Part shown: one piece after another, positions 1 through 8,577 of the stretch
How positions within the stretch are numbered: the stretch's first letter is position 1
Layout of the letters: each line of letters opens with the position of its first letter
Source: Aeromicrobium duanguangcaii
Lineage (GTDB): Bacteria > Actinomycetota > Actinomycetes > Propionibacteriales > Nocardioidaceae
Reading direction: 5' to 3'
Length of the DNA: 64,000 bases
Assembly (NCBI RefSeq): GCF_024508295.1
Contig: NZ_CP101990.1
Coordinates: 2,542,001-2,606,000 of the forward strand
Program-made: the position numbers and the translations under genes
The notes under the pieces: generated by a model
What the model was told of the DNA's origin: nothing
Databases searched by the model: none
What the model saw: only the letters and a program-made list of their open reading frames with translations

Positions 1-700
1 TCTTCTCGGGGACGAAGCGCTCGACCTGCGCCCGCGCGTCGTCGATGTCGGTCTGCAGGCGCTCGGCCAGGGCCGCGCCGGTCTTCGGCAGGCCCACGAC
101 CTCGGCCACGTCGCGGGCGAGGCGGACCGCGCCGTCGAAGGTCGACTCCCGCTCGACGAAGACGACGGGGACACCCGTGTCGGCCAGTTGCTCGACGACG
201 TCGCGCGGGCCCATCGATCCGTCGGTGATGATGACGGTCGGCTTCTGCGCGAGGACGGCCTCGGCGTTGACTGCGTGACCCTCGGAGGTGATGAGGGGCA
301 GGTTCTCGGCGCCGGGGAAGTCCGTCGACCGGTCGCGGGCGACCAGCTGGTCGCCGAGACCGAGCCCGAAGAGGGTGGAGGCGATCGAGCCGGACATGTC
401 GAACGCGACGATGCGCGAGGTGTCGGTGATCTTGACCTTCACGTCGCCGGAGCGGACGTGCGAGGTCACGGTGGCGGGGAGCGTCGGCTGCTCGCCGACG
501 TCGATCGGCTCGACCTCGCGCTCGGACAGCATCGCCGTGCTGGGCCCGGTGATGTCCTGGGGCGCCTGCTTCGCCTCGAGCTCGGAGAGGGGCGGCAGGT
601 TGACGCCCTCGCCGGGGTCGCTGCCATCGGCAGCTCCGCCGCATGCGGCGAGCGAGGCGGTCAGGACGACCGAGGCGAGTGTCGCGACGAGGCGCTTCAT
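1..700 (-). CDS. hmuT: Haem ABC transporter substrate-binding lipoprotein (partial)
   Basis: Partial gene running off the left edge; 233 N-terminal residues are visible. It starts with a short lysine/arginine N-terminus, a hydrophobic segment and a lipobox (SLAAC, Cys20), so the mature protein should be a lipid-anchored extracytoplasmic binding protein. The following region (about residues 90-230) looks like the first lobe of the class III, TroA/BtuF-like fold used for haem and siderophores: a strand ending RIVAFDMSG, then GLGDQLVARDRSTDFPGAENLP, and a conserved VIITDGS strand. The ATG overlaps the TGA of the upstream HtaA gene by 4 nt (ATGA), so the two are translationally coupled. Permease and ATPase genes (hmuU, hmuV) would be expected just beyond the edge but cannot be seen. 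Assignment to haem rather than another iron chelate rests mainly on the HtaA neighbours. Confidence 0.8.
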   Translation of the reverse strand, partial: MKRLVATLASVVLTASLAACGGAADGSDPGEGVNLPPLSELEAKQAPQDITGPSTAMLSEREVEPIDVGEQPTLPATVTSHVRSGDVKVKITDTSRIVAFDMSGSIASTLFGLGLGDQLVARDRSTDFPGAENLPLITSEGHAVNAEAVLAQKPTVIITDGSMGPRDVVEQLADTGVPVVFVERESTFDGAVRLARDVAEVVGLPKTGAALAERLQTDIDDARAQVERFVPEK

Positions 701-3618
701 GCCTTGACCTCCCGGCGGCGCATGATCAGGACGGTCGCGCCGATGGCGGCGAGCGCGCCGAGCAGCCCGCCCCCGACCCACGGGACCCACTGCGGCAGCG
801 CGGTACCTGAGGTGGTGTCGAACTCCTCGGGATCGAGGACGACGGCCTGCTCCTCGTCGGCGGCGGTCGCCGCGGCCGTGCCGCAGTCCTTCGACACCGT
901 GAAGCTCAGGGTCATCGGGTCCAGCCCGGTGCCGGCCTCGTAGTTCGAGAACGCGGCGCTGCCGGCGCTGGTGAGGGTGGCCGGGATGTCGCTGATGGTC
1001 ACGCGGTCGCCCTGCTGGGTGCGGTCGCCCGCCGCCAGGTCGAGGTCGGCGAACGGCACGCCCGTGAGGGTGCGGCTGTCGTTCTTGCCGGCGACCGCCG
1101 CGTCCATGGTGCCGCCGGTGTAGTCGACCGTGAGCACCGCGGCCTTCTCGTCGGTGAACCGGACGACCGGGTTCTCGATCACCGTGTCCAGCGCGCCGTC
1201 GTGGCCGGTGAACTCGATGGCACCGCCGAAGCCGAGCTCGCCCGCGCGGGTCTTCTCGTCCAGCACGCCGGCGCCCTTCGACCAGGTGAACTCGGGCGTC
1301 TCGTAGCTGGCGCCGTCGCGAGTGGTCCAGTCGCCGTTGGCGATGGCCCCCGAGACGTAGGCGCGGAACGACTCCTTGAAGCCCCAGTCGAGCCGGCCCT
1401 CGGTCAGCTTGCAGCCGACGATCTCGTCCGCCGCGGCGACGTCGATCACGACACCGCGATCGACCGAGCCCTGGAACGTCAGAGTGTGTTTCCCGGGCTC
1501 GACGGTGGCGGGGATCGTGCCGGTCCAGGTCGCCCGGCCGGTGGCGTCGGCGGTGACGTTGTCGGCCAGGACGACCGGCGTCGAGTAGAGCACCACGCGG
1601 ATGCCCGTCTCGTTCGGCAGGAAGCCGGTGCCCGAGGCCGTGACCTCGTCGCCCGCCTGGATCTCGTCCTGCTCGACGACCAGGCCCGCCGCGGCGGGCG
1701 GGGCGGGCGGCGCCGTCCACTCGTCCTTGGCGTTGGCGGAGGCGACCCGCGTCGTGCCGCCGGCGGGGGGCGCGGCGGCGACCGTGCCGACCGAGAAGGT
1801 CACGGGGTCCAGCACCGTGCCCTGCGGGTAGAAGCCACGGCCCTTGTAGGCGAAGACCGCCGTGCCGGCCGCTGTGAGGGTCGCCGGGGCGCCCGCGTAG
1901 CGGACCCAGCCGGTCTCGGTGCTCTTGCGCGCATGGCTCAGGTTCAGGGTGGCGATGTCGAGCCGACCCATGCCGCTGACGTTCGCGCTGAGCACGGCCG
2001 AGATCGGGGACGTGACGCGGACGGACGGCTGCGAGACCGTGCGATCGAGCGTGCCGTCGTGACCGTAGAAGCTCACGGCGCCGCCGTAGGACGTGGTGCC
2101 GGTGGCGTTCGGCGGCGTGGCCGTCGTGGAGGCCTGGCCGAAGCGGTAGGCGCCGCCCGCGGCGGTGGCGCCGCCCGAGACCGACACGGTGCCCTTCGCG
2201 ATCGGGCCGATGACGTAGGTGTTCCAGCTGGCCTTGACGCCCCAGCTCAGCTCGCCGACCTTGCCGCCGCGCTTGGCCGCCGCGCGCTCGCGGTCGACGC
2301 CGGGCTTCGCGGGCTTGGCGGGCTTGCTGGAGTCCGGCTTCGCGGGCTGGTCCGCGCCGCCCGGGCGCGACGGCTTGGTGGGCGTCGAACCGAAGTCGAG
2401 GCCCACGGCGTTCTCGACGTCGAACGTCGCACTGACCGGATCGAGAGCGTCGCCCGGCTTGTAGAAGGGGCTTCCCCGGTAGGCGAAGAGCTTGTTGCCG
2501 GCGACGGACAGCGTCGCGGGCGCGTCGGTGATCGTGACCTTGCCCTTCGCGGTGGTCACGCGGCCCTTGAGGTCGAGCGTCGCGACGGTGACACCCTTGA
2601 GCGTCTCGCCCTCGCTGTTGATCGCGTCCATGACGACCTTGCCGCCGCCACCGGTGGTGAACACGATGCGCGGTGACGAGAGCGTCAGGTTCATGGCGTA
2701 GTGGTCGCCCTCGTAGTGCCCGCGGAAGCGAACGACGCCCTTCGCGCCGGCGTCCACGGTGTTCTTCGCCCAGGTGCCCGAGGGCTGCCGGAAGACGAAC
2801 CGGCCGCCGTCGAGGGTCGCGGGTGCGGTCGTCGTGATCGAGCCGTCGGCCAGCATGCCGACGTAGCCGCGGTACGAGGACTTGATGCCCCACGAGATCG
2901 TGCCGCCGGTGACCCGGTCCGAGACCGGCTCCTGCGGGCCAGGGGTGGGCTCCGGGGTGGGCTCGGTCGTCGGCTCCGGGGTGGGCTCGGTCGTCGGCTC
3001 CGGAGTGGGCTCGGGGGTCGTTCCCGGAGTGGGCTCGGGGGTCGGCGCTGCGGCCAGCTGGAGGCTGGCGTCGAAGCCGTCGACCGCCTGGCCCTCTTCG
3101 TACTGGGCGCCGAGGACGCCCGCTCCCCCGGCGGTCAGCGTCGTGGGCGCGCCGCTGATGCGGACCGTCGTGCCCTGCACCTCTTGGTGACCCGCGAGGT
3201 CGACGTCGGCGAAGTGGACGGACTTGGCAGCGTCGTTCTTGACCGTGACGTCGAAGAACAGCTTCGCCTTGTTGCCGTCCACCTCGAGCCGCGGGGAGGC
3301 GAGGGTGAAGTCGAGGACGCCGGCATGGGCGGTGAATCGCACCGCGCCCTTCGCCTCGAAGGACGCGCCGGAGCCCCACGCTCCGGAGGCCTGGGGGAAC
3401 GTCGTCTGCGTGCCGTCGTCGGTCGCCGGACCGGAGGGCGTGACCTCGCCACCGGCAAACGGGCTGCCGAGGTAGGACCGGAACGACTCCTTCACGCCCC
3501 ACGAGATCGTGCCCCCCGTGACCGGGGTCGACGGTTCGGCGGCGGCGTCCGCGCGCATCGTGGGCACCGCGACGAAGCACAGCGCGGCAGCGAGAACAAC
3601 GGCGAAGAGCGATCGCAT
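697..3618 (-). CDS. htaA: Membrane-anchored protein with four HtaA (haem-binding) domains
   Basis: 973-residue surface protein likely to capture haem and pass it to the HmuT-type lipoprotein encoded next to it. I place the start at the ATG at 3618, which begins a signal peptide (MRSLFAVVLAAAL... cleaved near ADA-A, residue 26); the reading frame is open further upstream but runs through the promoter region. Four HtaA domains each open with a GxLxWGxKxSFRxY signature: residues about 36-188, 238-402, 455-611 and 740-908. A Pro-Glu-Thr repeat linker (191-231) separates the first two, a Lys/Pro linker (415-450) the next two, and an Ig/IPT-like domain (about 645-728) precedes the last. A transmembrane segment (945-965) ends in MRRREVKA, a stop-transfer anchor. 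HtaA proteins of Corynebacterium usually have one or two such domains, so four is a long version. IdeR-like boxes upstream suggest iron repression. Confidence 0.88.
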   Translation of the reverse strand: MRSLFAVVLAAALCFVAVPTMRADAAAEPSTPVTGGTISWGVKESFRSYLGSPFAGGEVTPSGPATDDGTQTTFPQASGAWGSGASFEAKGAVRFTAHAGVLDFTLASPRLEVDGNKAKLFFDVTVKNDAAKSVHFADVDLAGHQEVQGTTVRISGAPTTLTAGGAGVLGAQYEEGQAVDGFDASLQLAAAPTPEPTPGTTPEPTPEPTTEPTPEPTTEPTPEPTPGPQEPVSDRVTGGTISWGIKSSYRGYVGMLADGSITTTAPATLDGGRFVFRQPSGTWAKNTVDAGAKGVVRFRGHYEGDHYAMNLTLSSPRIVFTTGGGGKVVMDAINSEGETLKGVTVATLDLKGRVTTAKGKVTITDAPATLSVAGNKLFAYRGSPFYKPGDALDPVSATFDVENAVGLDFGSTPTKPSRPGGADQPAKPDSSKPAKPAKPGVDRERAAAKRGGKVGELSWGVKASWNTYVIGPIAKGTVSVSGGATAAGGAYRFGQASTTATPPNATGTTSYGGAVSFYGHDGTLDRTVSQPSVRVTSPISAVLSANVSGMGRLDIATLNLSHARKSTETGWVRYAGAPATLTAAGTAVFAYKGRGFYPQGTVLDPVTFSVGTVAAAPPAGGTTRVASANAKDEWTAPPAPPAAAGLVVEQDEIQAGDEVTASGTGFLPNETGIRVVLYSTPVVLADNVTADATGRATWTGTIPATVEPGKHTLTFQGSVDRGVVIDVAAADEIVGCKLTEGRLDWGFKESFRAYVSGAIANGDWTTRDGASYETPEFTWSKGAGVLDEKTRAGELGFGGAIEFTGHDGALDTVIENPVVRFTDEKAAVLTVDYTGGTMDAAVAGKNDSRTLTGVPFADLDLAAGDRTQQGDRVTISDIPATLTSAGSAAFSNYEAGTGLDPMTLSFTVSKDCGTAAATAADEEQAVVLDPEEFDTTSGTALPQWVPWVGGGLLGALAAIGATVLIMRRREVKA
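2954..3001. repeat. 24-bp tandem repeat in the Pro-Glu-Thr linker of htaA
   Basis: Two perfect consecutive 24-bp copies (2954-2977 and 2978-3001), flanked by degenerate copies on both sides, encode the PTTEPTPE linker. The unit is eight codons, so gain or loss of copies stays in frame and would change only the spacing between HtaA domains 1 and 2. Confidence 0.85.
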
Positions 3619-3681
3619 CCGAGGCGCTTCTGCAGTCCGGTCTGACACAGGTTCTCCCGTCGGGTCCGGCCGGGGACCCAG

Positions 3682-3700
3682 TGAGGTGAGGCTAACTTGA
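3682..3700. promoter_or_regulatory. DtxR/IdeR-like iron box 1
   Basis: TGAGGTGAGGCTAACTTGA matches the DtxR/IdeR consensus TTAGGTTAGGCTAACCTAA at 15 of 19 positions, including the central AGGCTAAC core. It lies between the two divergent HtaA genes, 64 nt upstream of the four-domain gene and 67 nt upstream of the secreted one, and could repress both when iron is plentiful. Confidence 0.7.
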
Positions 3701-3707
3701 GCGAGTA

Positions 3708-3726
3708 TAAGGTGTGCCTTACCTAC
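3708..3726. promoter_or_regulatory. DtxR/IdeR-like iron box 2 (weaker)
   Basis: TAAGGTGTGCCTTACCTAC matches the DtxR/IdeR consensus at 13 of 19 positions and is itself nearly palindromic (TAAGG/CCTTA). Its start is 26 bp from the start of the first box. Paired boxes are common in strongly iron-regulated promoters, but this copy alone would be marginal. Confidence 0.5.
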
Positions 3727-3766
3727 CGCGGCCGACGGGTGCGCCGGCCTCCTCGAAAGGAACTGC

Positions 3767-5056
3767 ATGACCCCCTCGACCCTGACCCGTGGGCGACGCC
3801 TGCTGGCCGCCACGACCGCCACGGCACTGGCCGCCGGCGTCCTGGCCCTCGCGCCCACCACCGCCCACGCCGCGGCCCCCGCCGGTGGCTCCACCCTCCA
3901 GTGGAAGATCTCCGACCAGTTCACCAACCACTTCGCGGACCGCACCCTCGGCGGAGGCGCGACCGAGACGGCCGACGGGACCGTCTCGTTCGTCTCGGGC
4001 GCGACGTCCCACGACGCGAGCACCGGCATCACCGAGGTCGACTACAAGGGCTCGGTCACCGGAGCCTTCGTCATGACCGGCACGCGCTACTACGAGGTCA
4101 CCGTCGCCAACCCGACCGTCGAGGTCTCGGCGAACGGCGCCGGCCAGATCACCGCCGAGGTCTCCTCCGAGCAGTTCCAGGCCCAGGGCCCCTCCTCGCC
4201 CCCCGGCTCGACCCCGCCGAAGCGCGTGACAGTGACGGAGTTCTCCGCGGGCGCCTCCACCTGGAGCACCGTCGGTGGCCTGAAGACGCTGACCAGCACG
4301 CCGAACTGGGCGGGCGTCCTGCCCGCCGGCAGCCCCGAGGCCACGGCCCTGGGCATCACCGCCGCTGATCGACCGGTCGACGGCAAGTCCTTCCACCCGG
4401 ACTTCCTCGAGGCCCTGTACCCCGGCACCCGTGCGCACTTCTACTTCACCAGCGGCTCGGACGCCAAGGCGCCTGCCCGCTTCACCGCGTCGATCCCGGC
4501 GGCCCACTCGGCCTCGGCCGCGAACGTCTCGACCCGGTACGGCAAGGGCGGCGCCATCAGCGTCACCGCTCCGATCGCCGGCCGCGTCAGCGTGGCGGGA
4601 CTCGGCAGCCAGAACGCCGCCGCGGGCCAGACCGTCCGCTTCGCCCTGCCGCGCAACCTCACCGCCGGCACGAAGCGCTACACGGTGACATTCGCCCCGA
4701 ACGCCGTGAACCTCTCGGCCTCCGCCCGGACGGTCACCGTGAAGATCGCCAAGGTCGCCGCCTCCAAGGCCAAGGTCAAGGTCAGCAAGAAGCCCACCTC
4801 GAAGAAGAAGGGCAAGGCCGTCGTCAGCGTCAAGGGCGTCTCCGGCGGCGCGGCTCCGACCGGCAAGGTCCGCGTCAAGCTGACCAAGGGCAAGAAGAGC
4901 AAGTACGTCACGGTCAACCTGGTCAAGGGCAAGCGCACCGCCACCCTGCCGAAGCTCGCGAAGGGCAAGTGGACGGTTCGCGCCGCCTACCTCGGCAACG
5001 CCAACTACACGAAGCGCGGCTACGTGAAGGTGGGGACGGTCAAGGTCACCAAGTGA
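3767..5056 (+). CDS. Secreted single-HtaA-domain protein with Ig-like tail
   Basis: 429-residue protein with a clear Sec signal peptide (RGRRLLAATTATALAAG... AHA-A, cleavage near residue 35). Residues about 40-230 form one HtaA domain (STLQWKISDQF start; conserved Tyr and His positions such as HPDFLEALYPG and HFYFTSG at the end). Residues about 245-330 and 335-429 are two bacterial Ig-like domains; the last is very rich in lysine. There is no LPxTG motif and no C-terminal hydrophobic anchor, so it is probably released or held by charge on the cell wall, comparable to the secreted HtaB/HtaC haem binders of corynebacteria (family inference). A GAAAGGAA ribosome-binding site at 3755-3762 supports the ATG. 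It is transcribed divergently from the four-domain HtaA gene and shares its iron boxes. Confidence 0.82.
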   Translation: MTPSTLTRGRRLLAATTATALAAGVLALAPTTAHAAAPAGGSTLQWKISDQFTNHFADRTLGGGATETADGTVSFVSGATSHDASTGITEVDYKGSVTGAFVMTGTRYYEVTVANPTVEVSANGAGQITAEVSSEQFQAQGPSSPPGSTPPKRVTVTEFSAGASTWSTVGGLKTLTSTPNWAGVLPAGSPEATALGITAADRPVDGKSFHPDFLEALYPGTRAHFYFTSGSDAKAPARFTASIPAAHSASAANVSTRYGKGGAISVTAPIAGRVSVAGLGSQNAAAGQTVRFALPRNLTAGTKRYTVTFAPNAVNLSASARTVTVKIAKVAASKAKVKVSKKPTSKKKGKAVVSVKGVSGGAAPTGKVRVKLTKGKKSKYVTVNLVKGKRTATLPKLAKGKWTVRAAYLGNANYTKRGYVKVGTVKVTK

Positions 5057-5068
5057 CCCGCTGACCTG

Positions 5069-5638
5069 TCAGTCGCGATCGGCCGACACTGCTGCGAGGA
5101 CGAACCTCGTGGTGGTGTCGGCCGACGCATGTCTGGCCGACAGCGTCGCGTGCAGCAGCGAGACGATCGCGTCGACGTCGTCCACGGCGAACTCGCCCTG
5201 CGCCGCGCCGTCGATGAGGATCTGGCGCAGCACCTGCTCGACCGCGACGACGTGCTCGCGCATCGCCATCACGGACTCCGGCGACAGCATGGCGCGCAGC
5301 TCCGGGCCGAGCCCGATGTGGAAGTCCTTCGACGTGTCGACGTGATGCCGCACGTAGGTCTCGAGCCGGGCGGTGGGCGTCGTCTGGTTGGCGAGCGACT
5401 CGTTCAACTGGTCGAGGTAGCGACCCGTCTCCTCCGTGGCGAAGGCGACGACGACCGCTTCCTTGTCCTTGAAGTGGTTGTACAGCGACGAGCGTCCGAC
5501 CTTCGCGTGCGCCGCCAGATCGGCCATCGTGATCGCGTCGAAGGGGCGGTCCTGCAGGAGCTCGACCAACGCGTCGAAGACCCGCCGTCGCATGGCGACG
5601 CGATGCTCCTCCAGCGACTCTCCGATGATCTTCGGCAC
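5069..5638 (-). CDS. TetR family transcriptional regulator
   Basis: 189-residue regulator. The N-terminal helix-turn-helix is typical of TetR (about residues 35-60: ITMADLAAHAKVGRSSLYNHF, followed by KDKEAVVVAF); the C-terminal helical domain (70-189) should bind an unknown ligand. The GTG start is preceded by TAGCCT at 5645-5650 with a 6-nt gap, the pattern of a leaderless transcript. A perfect 16-bp palindrome (5663-5678) lies just upstream, where a repressor would block this promoter. The gene is divergent from purine nucleoside phosphorylase and convergent with the secreted HtaA gene, whose stop codon is only 12 bp away. The target pathway cannot be read from the protein. Confidence 0.88.
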   Translation of the reverse strand: MPKIIGESLEEHRVAMRRRVFDALVELLQDRPFDAITMADLAAHAKVGRSSLYNHFKDKEAVVVAFATEETGRYLDQLNESLANQTTPTARLETYVRHHVDTSKDFHIGLGPELRAMLSPESVMAMREHVVAVEQVLRQILIDGAAQGEFAVDDVDAIVSLLHATLSARHASADTTTRFVLAAVSADRD

Positions 5639-5662
5639 GCTCGTAGGCTACCCGCGCCGCTC

Positions 5663-5678
5663 CCGACCGGCCGGTCGG
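5663..5678. promoter_or_regulatory. Perfect 16-bp palindrome, candidate TetR operator
   Basis: CCGACCGGCCGGTCGG is self-complementary over all 16 bases. It sits 12 bp upstream of the -10-like hexamer of the tetR gene and 33 bp upstream of that of the divergent phosphorylase gene. Length and location fit a TetR-family dimer site for autoregulation and perhaps control of the phosphorylase. GC-only palindromes do occur by chance in such DNA, which limits confidence. Confidence 0.55.
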
Positions 5679-5723
5679 CCGCGCGCCCGCGTCCACGCCG
5701 ACAGCGGTCGATAGGCTGAGCCG

Positions 5724-6515
5724 GTGAGCCCCTACGAACTCGCCCGCGAAGCCGCCGACGTCCTGCGTGACCGCACCGGAGGTGGTGACCACGATGTCGC
5801 CCTGGTGATGGGGTCGGGCTGGCTGCCGGCCGCCGACGCCCTCGGCGAGCCCGAGTTCGAGATCCCGACCGAGGAGCTGCCCGGCTTCAGCAAGCCGGCC
5901 GTCGCCGGACACGGCGGCACGATCCGCTCCGTCCGCGTGGGCGACCTGCGTGCCCTGGTCTTCCTGGGCCGCACCCACTTCTACGAGGGCAAGGGCGTCG
6001 CGTCCGTCGTCCACGGCGTTCGCACGGCTGCGGCCGCCGGCGTCCGGACGATGGTCCTGACGAACGGCTGCGGCGGCCTCAACCCGGCCTGGACACCCGG
6101 GACGCCGGTGCTCATCAGCGACCACATCAACCTGACCGCGACATCGCCCATCGTCGGCGCGAACTTCGTCGACCTCACCGACCTGTACGCGAAGCGCCTG
6201 CGCGACCTCGTGCGCGAGGTCGAGCCGGACATCGACGAGGGCGTCTACGTCCAGTTCCCCGGACCGCACTACGAGACCCCGGCCGAGGTCAAGATGGCGG
6301 GCGTGCTCGGTGGCGACCTCGTGGGCATGTCCACCACGCTCGAGGCGATCGCGGCCCGCGAGGCCGGCATGGAGGTGCTCGGCATCTCGCTGGTCACCAA
6401 CCTCGCCGCCGGCATCTCGGACGCTCCGCTGAACCACGAAGAGGTGCTCGAGGCCGGCAAGTCCGCCGCCACGCGCATGGGCGCGCTCCTCGCCGACCTG
6501 CTCCCCCGCGTCTGA
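5724..6515 (+). CDS. punA: Purine nucleoside phosphorylase
   Basis: 263-residue trimeric-type (PNP/MTAP family) phosphorylase that cleaves inosine, guanosine and their deoxy forms with phosphate to give the base and (deoxy)ribose-1-phosphate. Visible family features are MGSGW near residue 30, the [10 protein letters not shown] segment, [18 protein letters not shown], and the purine-binding stretch [15 protein letters not shown] followed by [11 protein letters not shown]. Length is normal (about 265-280). The GTG at 5724 follows TAGGCT (5712-5717) after 6 nt with no ribosome-binding site, so a leaderless message is likely. Next downstream is a phosphosugar mutase, the same deoD-pmmB order as Rv3307-Rv3308 of Mycobacterium tuberculosis. 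Sometimes labelled deoD in actinobacteria. Confidence 0.92.
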   Translation: MSPYELAREAADVLRDRTGGGDHDVALVMGSGWLPAADALGEPEFEIPTEELPGFSKPAVAGHGGTIRSVRVGDLRALVFLGRTHFYEGKGVASVVHGVRTAAAAGVRTMVLTNGCGGLNPAWTPGTPVLISDHINLTATSPIVGANFVDLTDLYAKRLRDLVREVEPDIDEGVYVQFPGPHYETPAEVKMAGVLGGDLVGMSTTLEAIAAREAGMEVLGISLVTNLAAGISDAPLNHEEVLEAGKSAATRMGALLADLLPRV

Positions 6516-6585
6516 GGGCTACGGCGTCTCGCGCCCAGTCGGCGGCGCGATGTCGCCCGGTCCCCCGCCCGGATACGGTGGACGG

Positions 6586-8202
6586 ATGGACCCGCTCGAC
6601 GCTGCCCGGGACTGGATCTCGCAGGATCCCGACCCGCAGACCCGTGACGAACTGACCACCCTGATCGACACGGGCGACGGCGCCGAGATCGCGGCGCGCT
6701 TCGCCGGCCGGCTGCAGTTCGGCACCGCCGGCCTGCGCGGCGAGCTGGGCGCCGGTCCGATGCGGATGAACCGCGTCACGGTGGCCCGCGCCGCTGCCGG
6801 CCTGGCCCGGCACCTGCTCGACACCGCGCCCGAGCCCAGCGTCGTGATCGGGTACGACGCCCGCACGAACTCCGACGTCTTCGCCCGCGACACCGCCGAG
6901 ATCATGCAGGCGATGGGCGTGCGCGCGCTGCTGCTGCCCGAGTACCTGCCCACGCCGGTGCTGGCGTTCGCGATCGGGCACCTCGGCGCCTCGGCCGGCG
7001 TCATGGTCACCGCCTCGCACAACCCGCCGCGCGACAACGGCTACAAGGTCTACCTCGCCGACACGAGCCAGATCGTGCCGCCCGTCGACGGTCAGATCGC
7101 CGCCTGCATCGACGCGGTCGGCCGGGTCGACGAGCTGGGTCGCGACACCGGCTACACGGTGCTGGGACCCGAGGTGGCCGAGGCGTATCTCGACGCCGTC
7201 GCGGCCCTCGTCCCGGACGGACCTCGCGAGCTCGTGGTCGCCTACACGCCGATGCACGGCGTCGGCGGACACTCGATGGCACAGGTCGCCGAGCGCTCCG
7301 GGTTCGCGGACCTCCACGTCGTCGAGGCACAGGCGCGCCCCGACCCCGCCTTCCCGACGGTCGCCTTCCCCAACCCCGAGGAGCCTGGCGCGATGGACCT
7401 CGCGCTCGAGCTGGCGGCCTCGGTCGACGCAGACGTCGTCATCGCCAACGACCCGGACGCCGATCGGTGCGCCGTCGGCGTCCGCACCGAGGGCGGGCAC
7501 CGGATGCTCACCGGCGACCAGGTGGGCGCGCTGCTGGCCGAGTCGCTGCTGAGCCGGGGCGTCGAGGGCACCTACGCGTGCTCGATCGTCTCGTCCGACC
7601 TGCTGGGACGCCAGGCCGCCGCGCACCAGCAGCCGTGGCAGCAGACGCTGACCGGCTTCAAGTGGATCGGCAAGGTCGAGGGGCTCGTCTTCGGCTACGA
7701 GGAGGCGCTGGGCTACTGCGTCGCTCCGCACATCGCGCGGGACAAGGACGGCATGTCCGCCGCCGTGCTGATCATGGCGCTGGCCGCCTCGCTCAAGGCC
7801 CAGGGCCGCACCCTCCTCGACCTGCTGGACGACATCTACCGTCGTCACGGCTGGCACGCGACCGGCCAGCTCGCGGTCCGGGTCGACGACCTGTCGATCA
7901 TCGCGACGGCGATGGAGCGGCTGCGCACCGATCCTCCGGCGACGCTGGCCGGCGTCGCGGTCACGTCGCTGGACGACCTCGAGCTGGGATACCAAGGACT
8001 GCCGCCCACCGACGGCGTGCGACTGGGGCTGGACGGCGGCAGCCGCATCATCTGCCGTCCGTCCGGCACCGAGCCCAAGCTGAAGTGCTACGTCGAGGCC
8101 GTGACCGCGGTCGGCGACAGTCTCGAGGAGGCTCGCGAGACCGCGGCCGCCACGGTCGACGCGATCATCGCCGACCTGTCGGCCTATCTGGGTCTGGTCT
8201 GA
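6586..8202 (+). CDS. pmmB: PGM2-type phosphosugar mutase (phosphomannomutase / phosphopentomutase)
   Basis: 538-residue alpha-D-phosphohexomutase-family enzyme. The phosphoserine loop TASHNP (Ser144), the metal loop DPDADR (from Asp289), the sugar-binding GYEEALGY (about 371-378) and the phosphate-binding CRPSGTEPK near the C-terminus are all present. The FGTAGLRG motif near residue 46 and the length are characteristic of the PGM2 branch, whose eukaryotic members act as phosphopentomutases. Sitting directly after purine nucleoside phosphorylase and upstream of deoC, a role in converting (deoxy)ribose-1-phosphate to the 5-phosphate is attractive (inference). The ATG at 6586 follows TACGGT after 6 nt (leaderless pattern); an in-frame ATG 36 nt upstream would precede this -10 and is rejected. 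Confidence 0.88.
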   Translation: MDPLDAARDWISQDPDPQTRDELTTLIDTGDGAEIAARFAGRLQFGTAGLRGELGAGPMRMNRVTVARAAAGLARHLLDTAPEPSVVIGYDARTNSDVFARDTAEIMQAMGVRALLLPEYLPTPVLAFAIGHLGASAGVMVTASHNPPRDNGYKVYLADTSQIVPPVDGQIAACIDAVGRVDELGRDTGYTVLGPEVAEAYLDAVAALVPDGPRELVVAYTPMHGVGGHSMAQVAERSGFADLHVVEAQARPDPAFPTVAFPNPEEPGAMDLALELAASVDADVVIANDPDADRCAVGVRTEGGHRMLTGDQVGALLAESLLSRGVEGTYACSIVSSDLLGRQAAAHQQPWQQTLTGFKWIGKVEGLVFGYEEALGYCVAPHIARDKDGMSAAVLIMALAASLKAQGRTLLDLLDDIYRRHGWHATGQLAVRVDDLSIIATAMERLRTDPPATLAGVAVTSLDDLELGYQGLPPTDGVRLGLDGGSRIICRPSGTEPKLKCYVEAVTAVGDSLEEARETAAATVDAIIADLSAYLGLV

Positions 8203-8211
8203 TTCAGACCC
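8190..8211. terminator. Hairpin at the end of the mutase gene
   Basis: GGGTCTG and CAGACCC form a perfect 7-bp stem around an 8-nt loop that includes the stop codon. No T-tract follows, so it could be a weak terminator or simply stabilise the 3' end. Confidence 0.4.
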
Positions 8212-8577
8212 GGTGAGTGGCGGGCCGCCGCCGAGGCGTCGGAGTCATGCGGCAGAGGAGCCGAGGGAGTGCGACTATGCCGCGCTCACGACGAGGGAGT
8301 CCCCGGCGGCGGCGTCCGTGGCGCGGGCGAGTCGAACCCGCGTCGGCTCGCCGTGGGGCAGAACCGCGTGAGCGCAACGAGAATCGCGCATGGCCGCCCC
8401 CTCCCGTACGAACCCTTGGTGCCGGACTTGCTCACCACTCCCATCAAGCCTCAGTCCGCCCAGGGGGCCTGTCAATTCGAGGAGACACCCTTTTCGGGGC
8501 GGTCTCGGCGGATGCCGACCTCGTGACGTACTACCGTGACGCCAAGATCACGGTGACGGACGAAGGGGGCGGGCAGG
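8203..8577. other. 375-bp gene-free interval
   Basis: No convincing coding frame in either direction: codon bias is weak and the short open frames do not resemble known proteins. On the minus strand near 8325-8342 there is a GCGGGTTCGACTCGCCCGC string that resembles a tRNA T-arm, but the loop is 9 nt instead of 7 and no acceptor, D- or anticodon arms fit. The right end (about 8540-8560) has an imperfect inverted repeat (CCGTGAC...ATCACGG) just upstream of the ROK gene that could be regulatory. It may hold an unrecognised small RNA or a decayed gene. Confidence 0.5.

Noticed and set aside
8320..8345. Possible tRNA on the minus strand
   Set aside because: T-arm-like string only; the loop is 9 nt and no acceptor, D or anticodon stem can be built around it.
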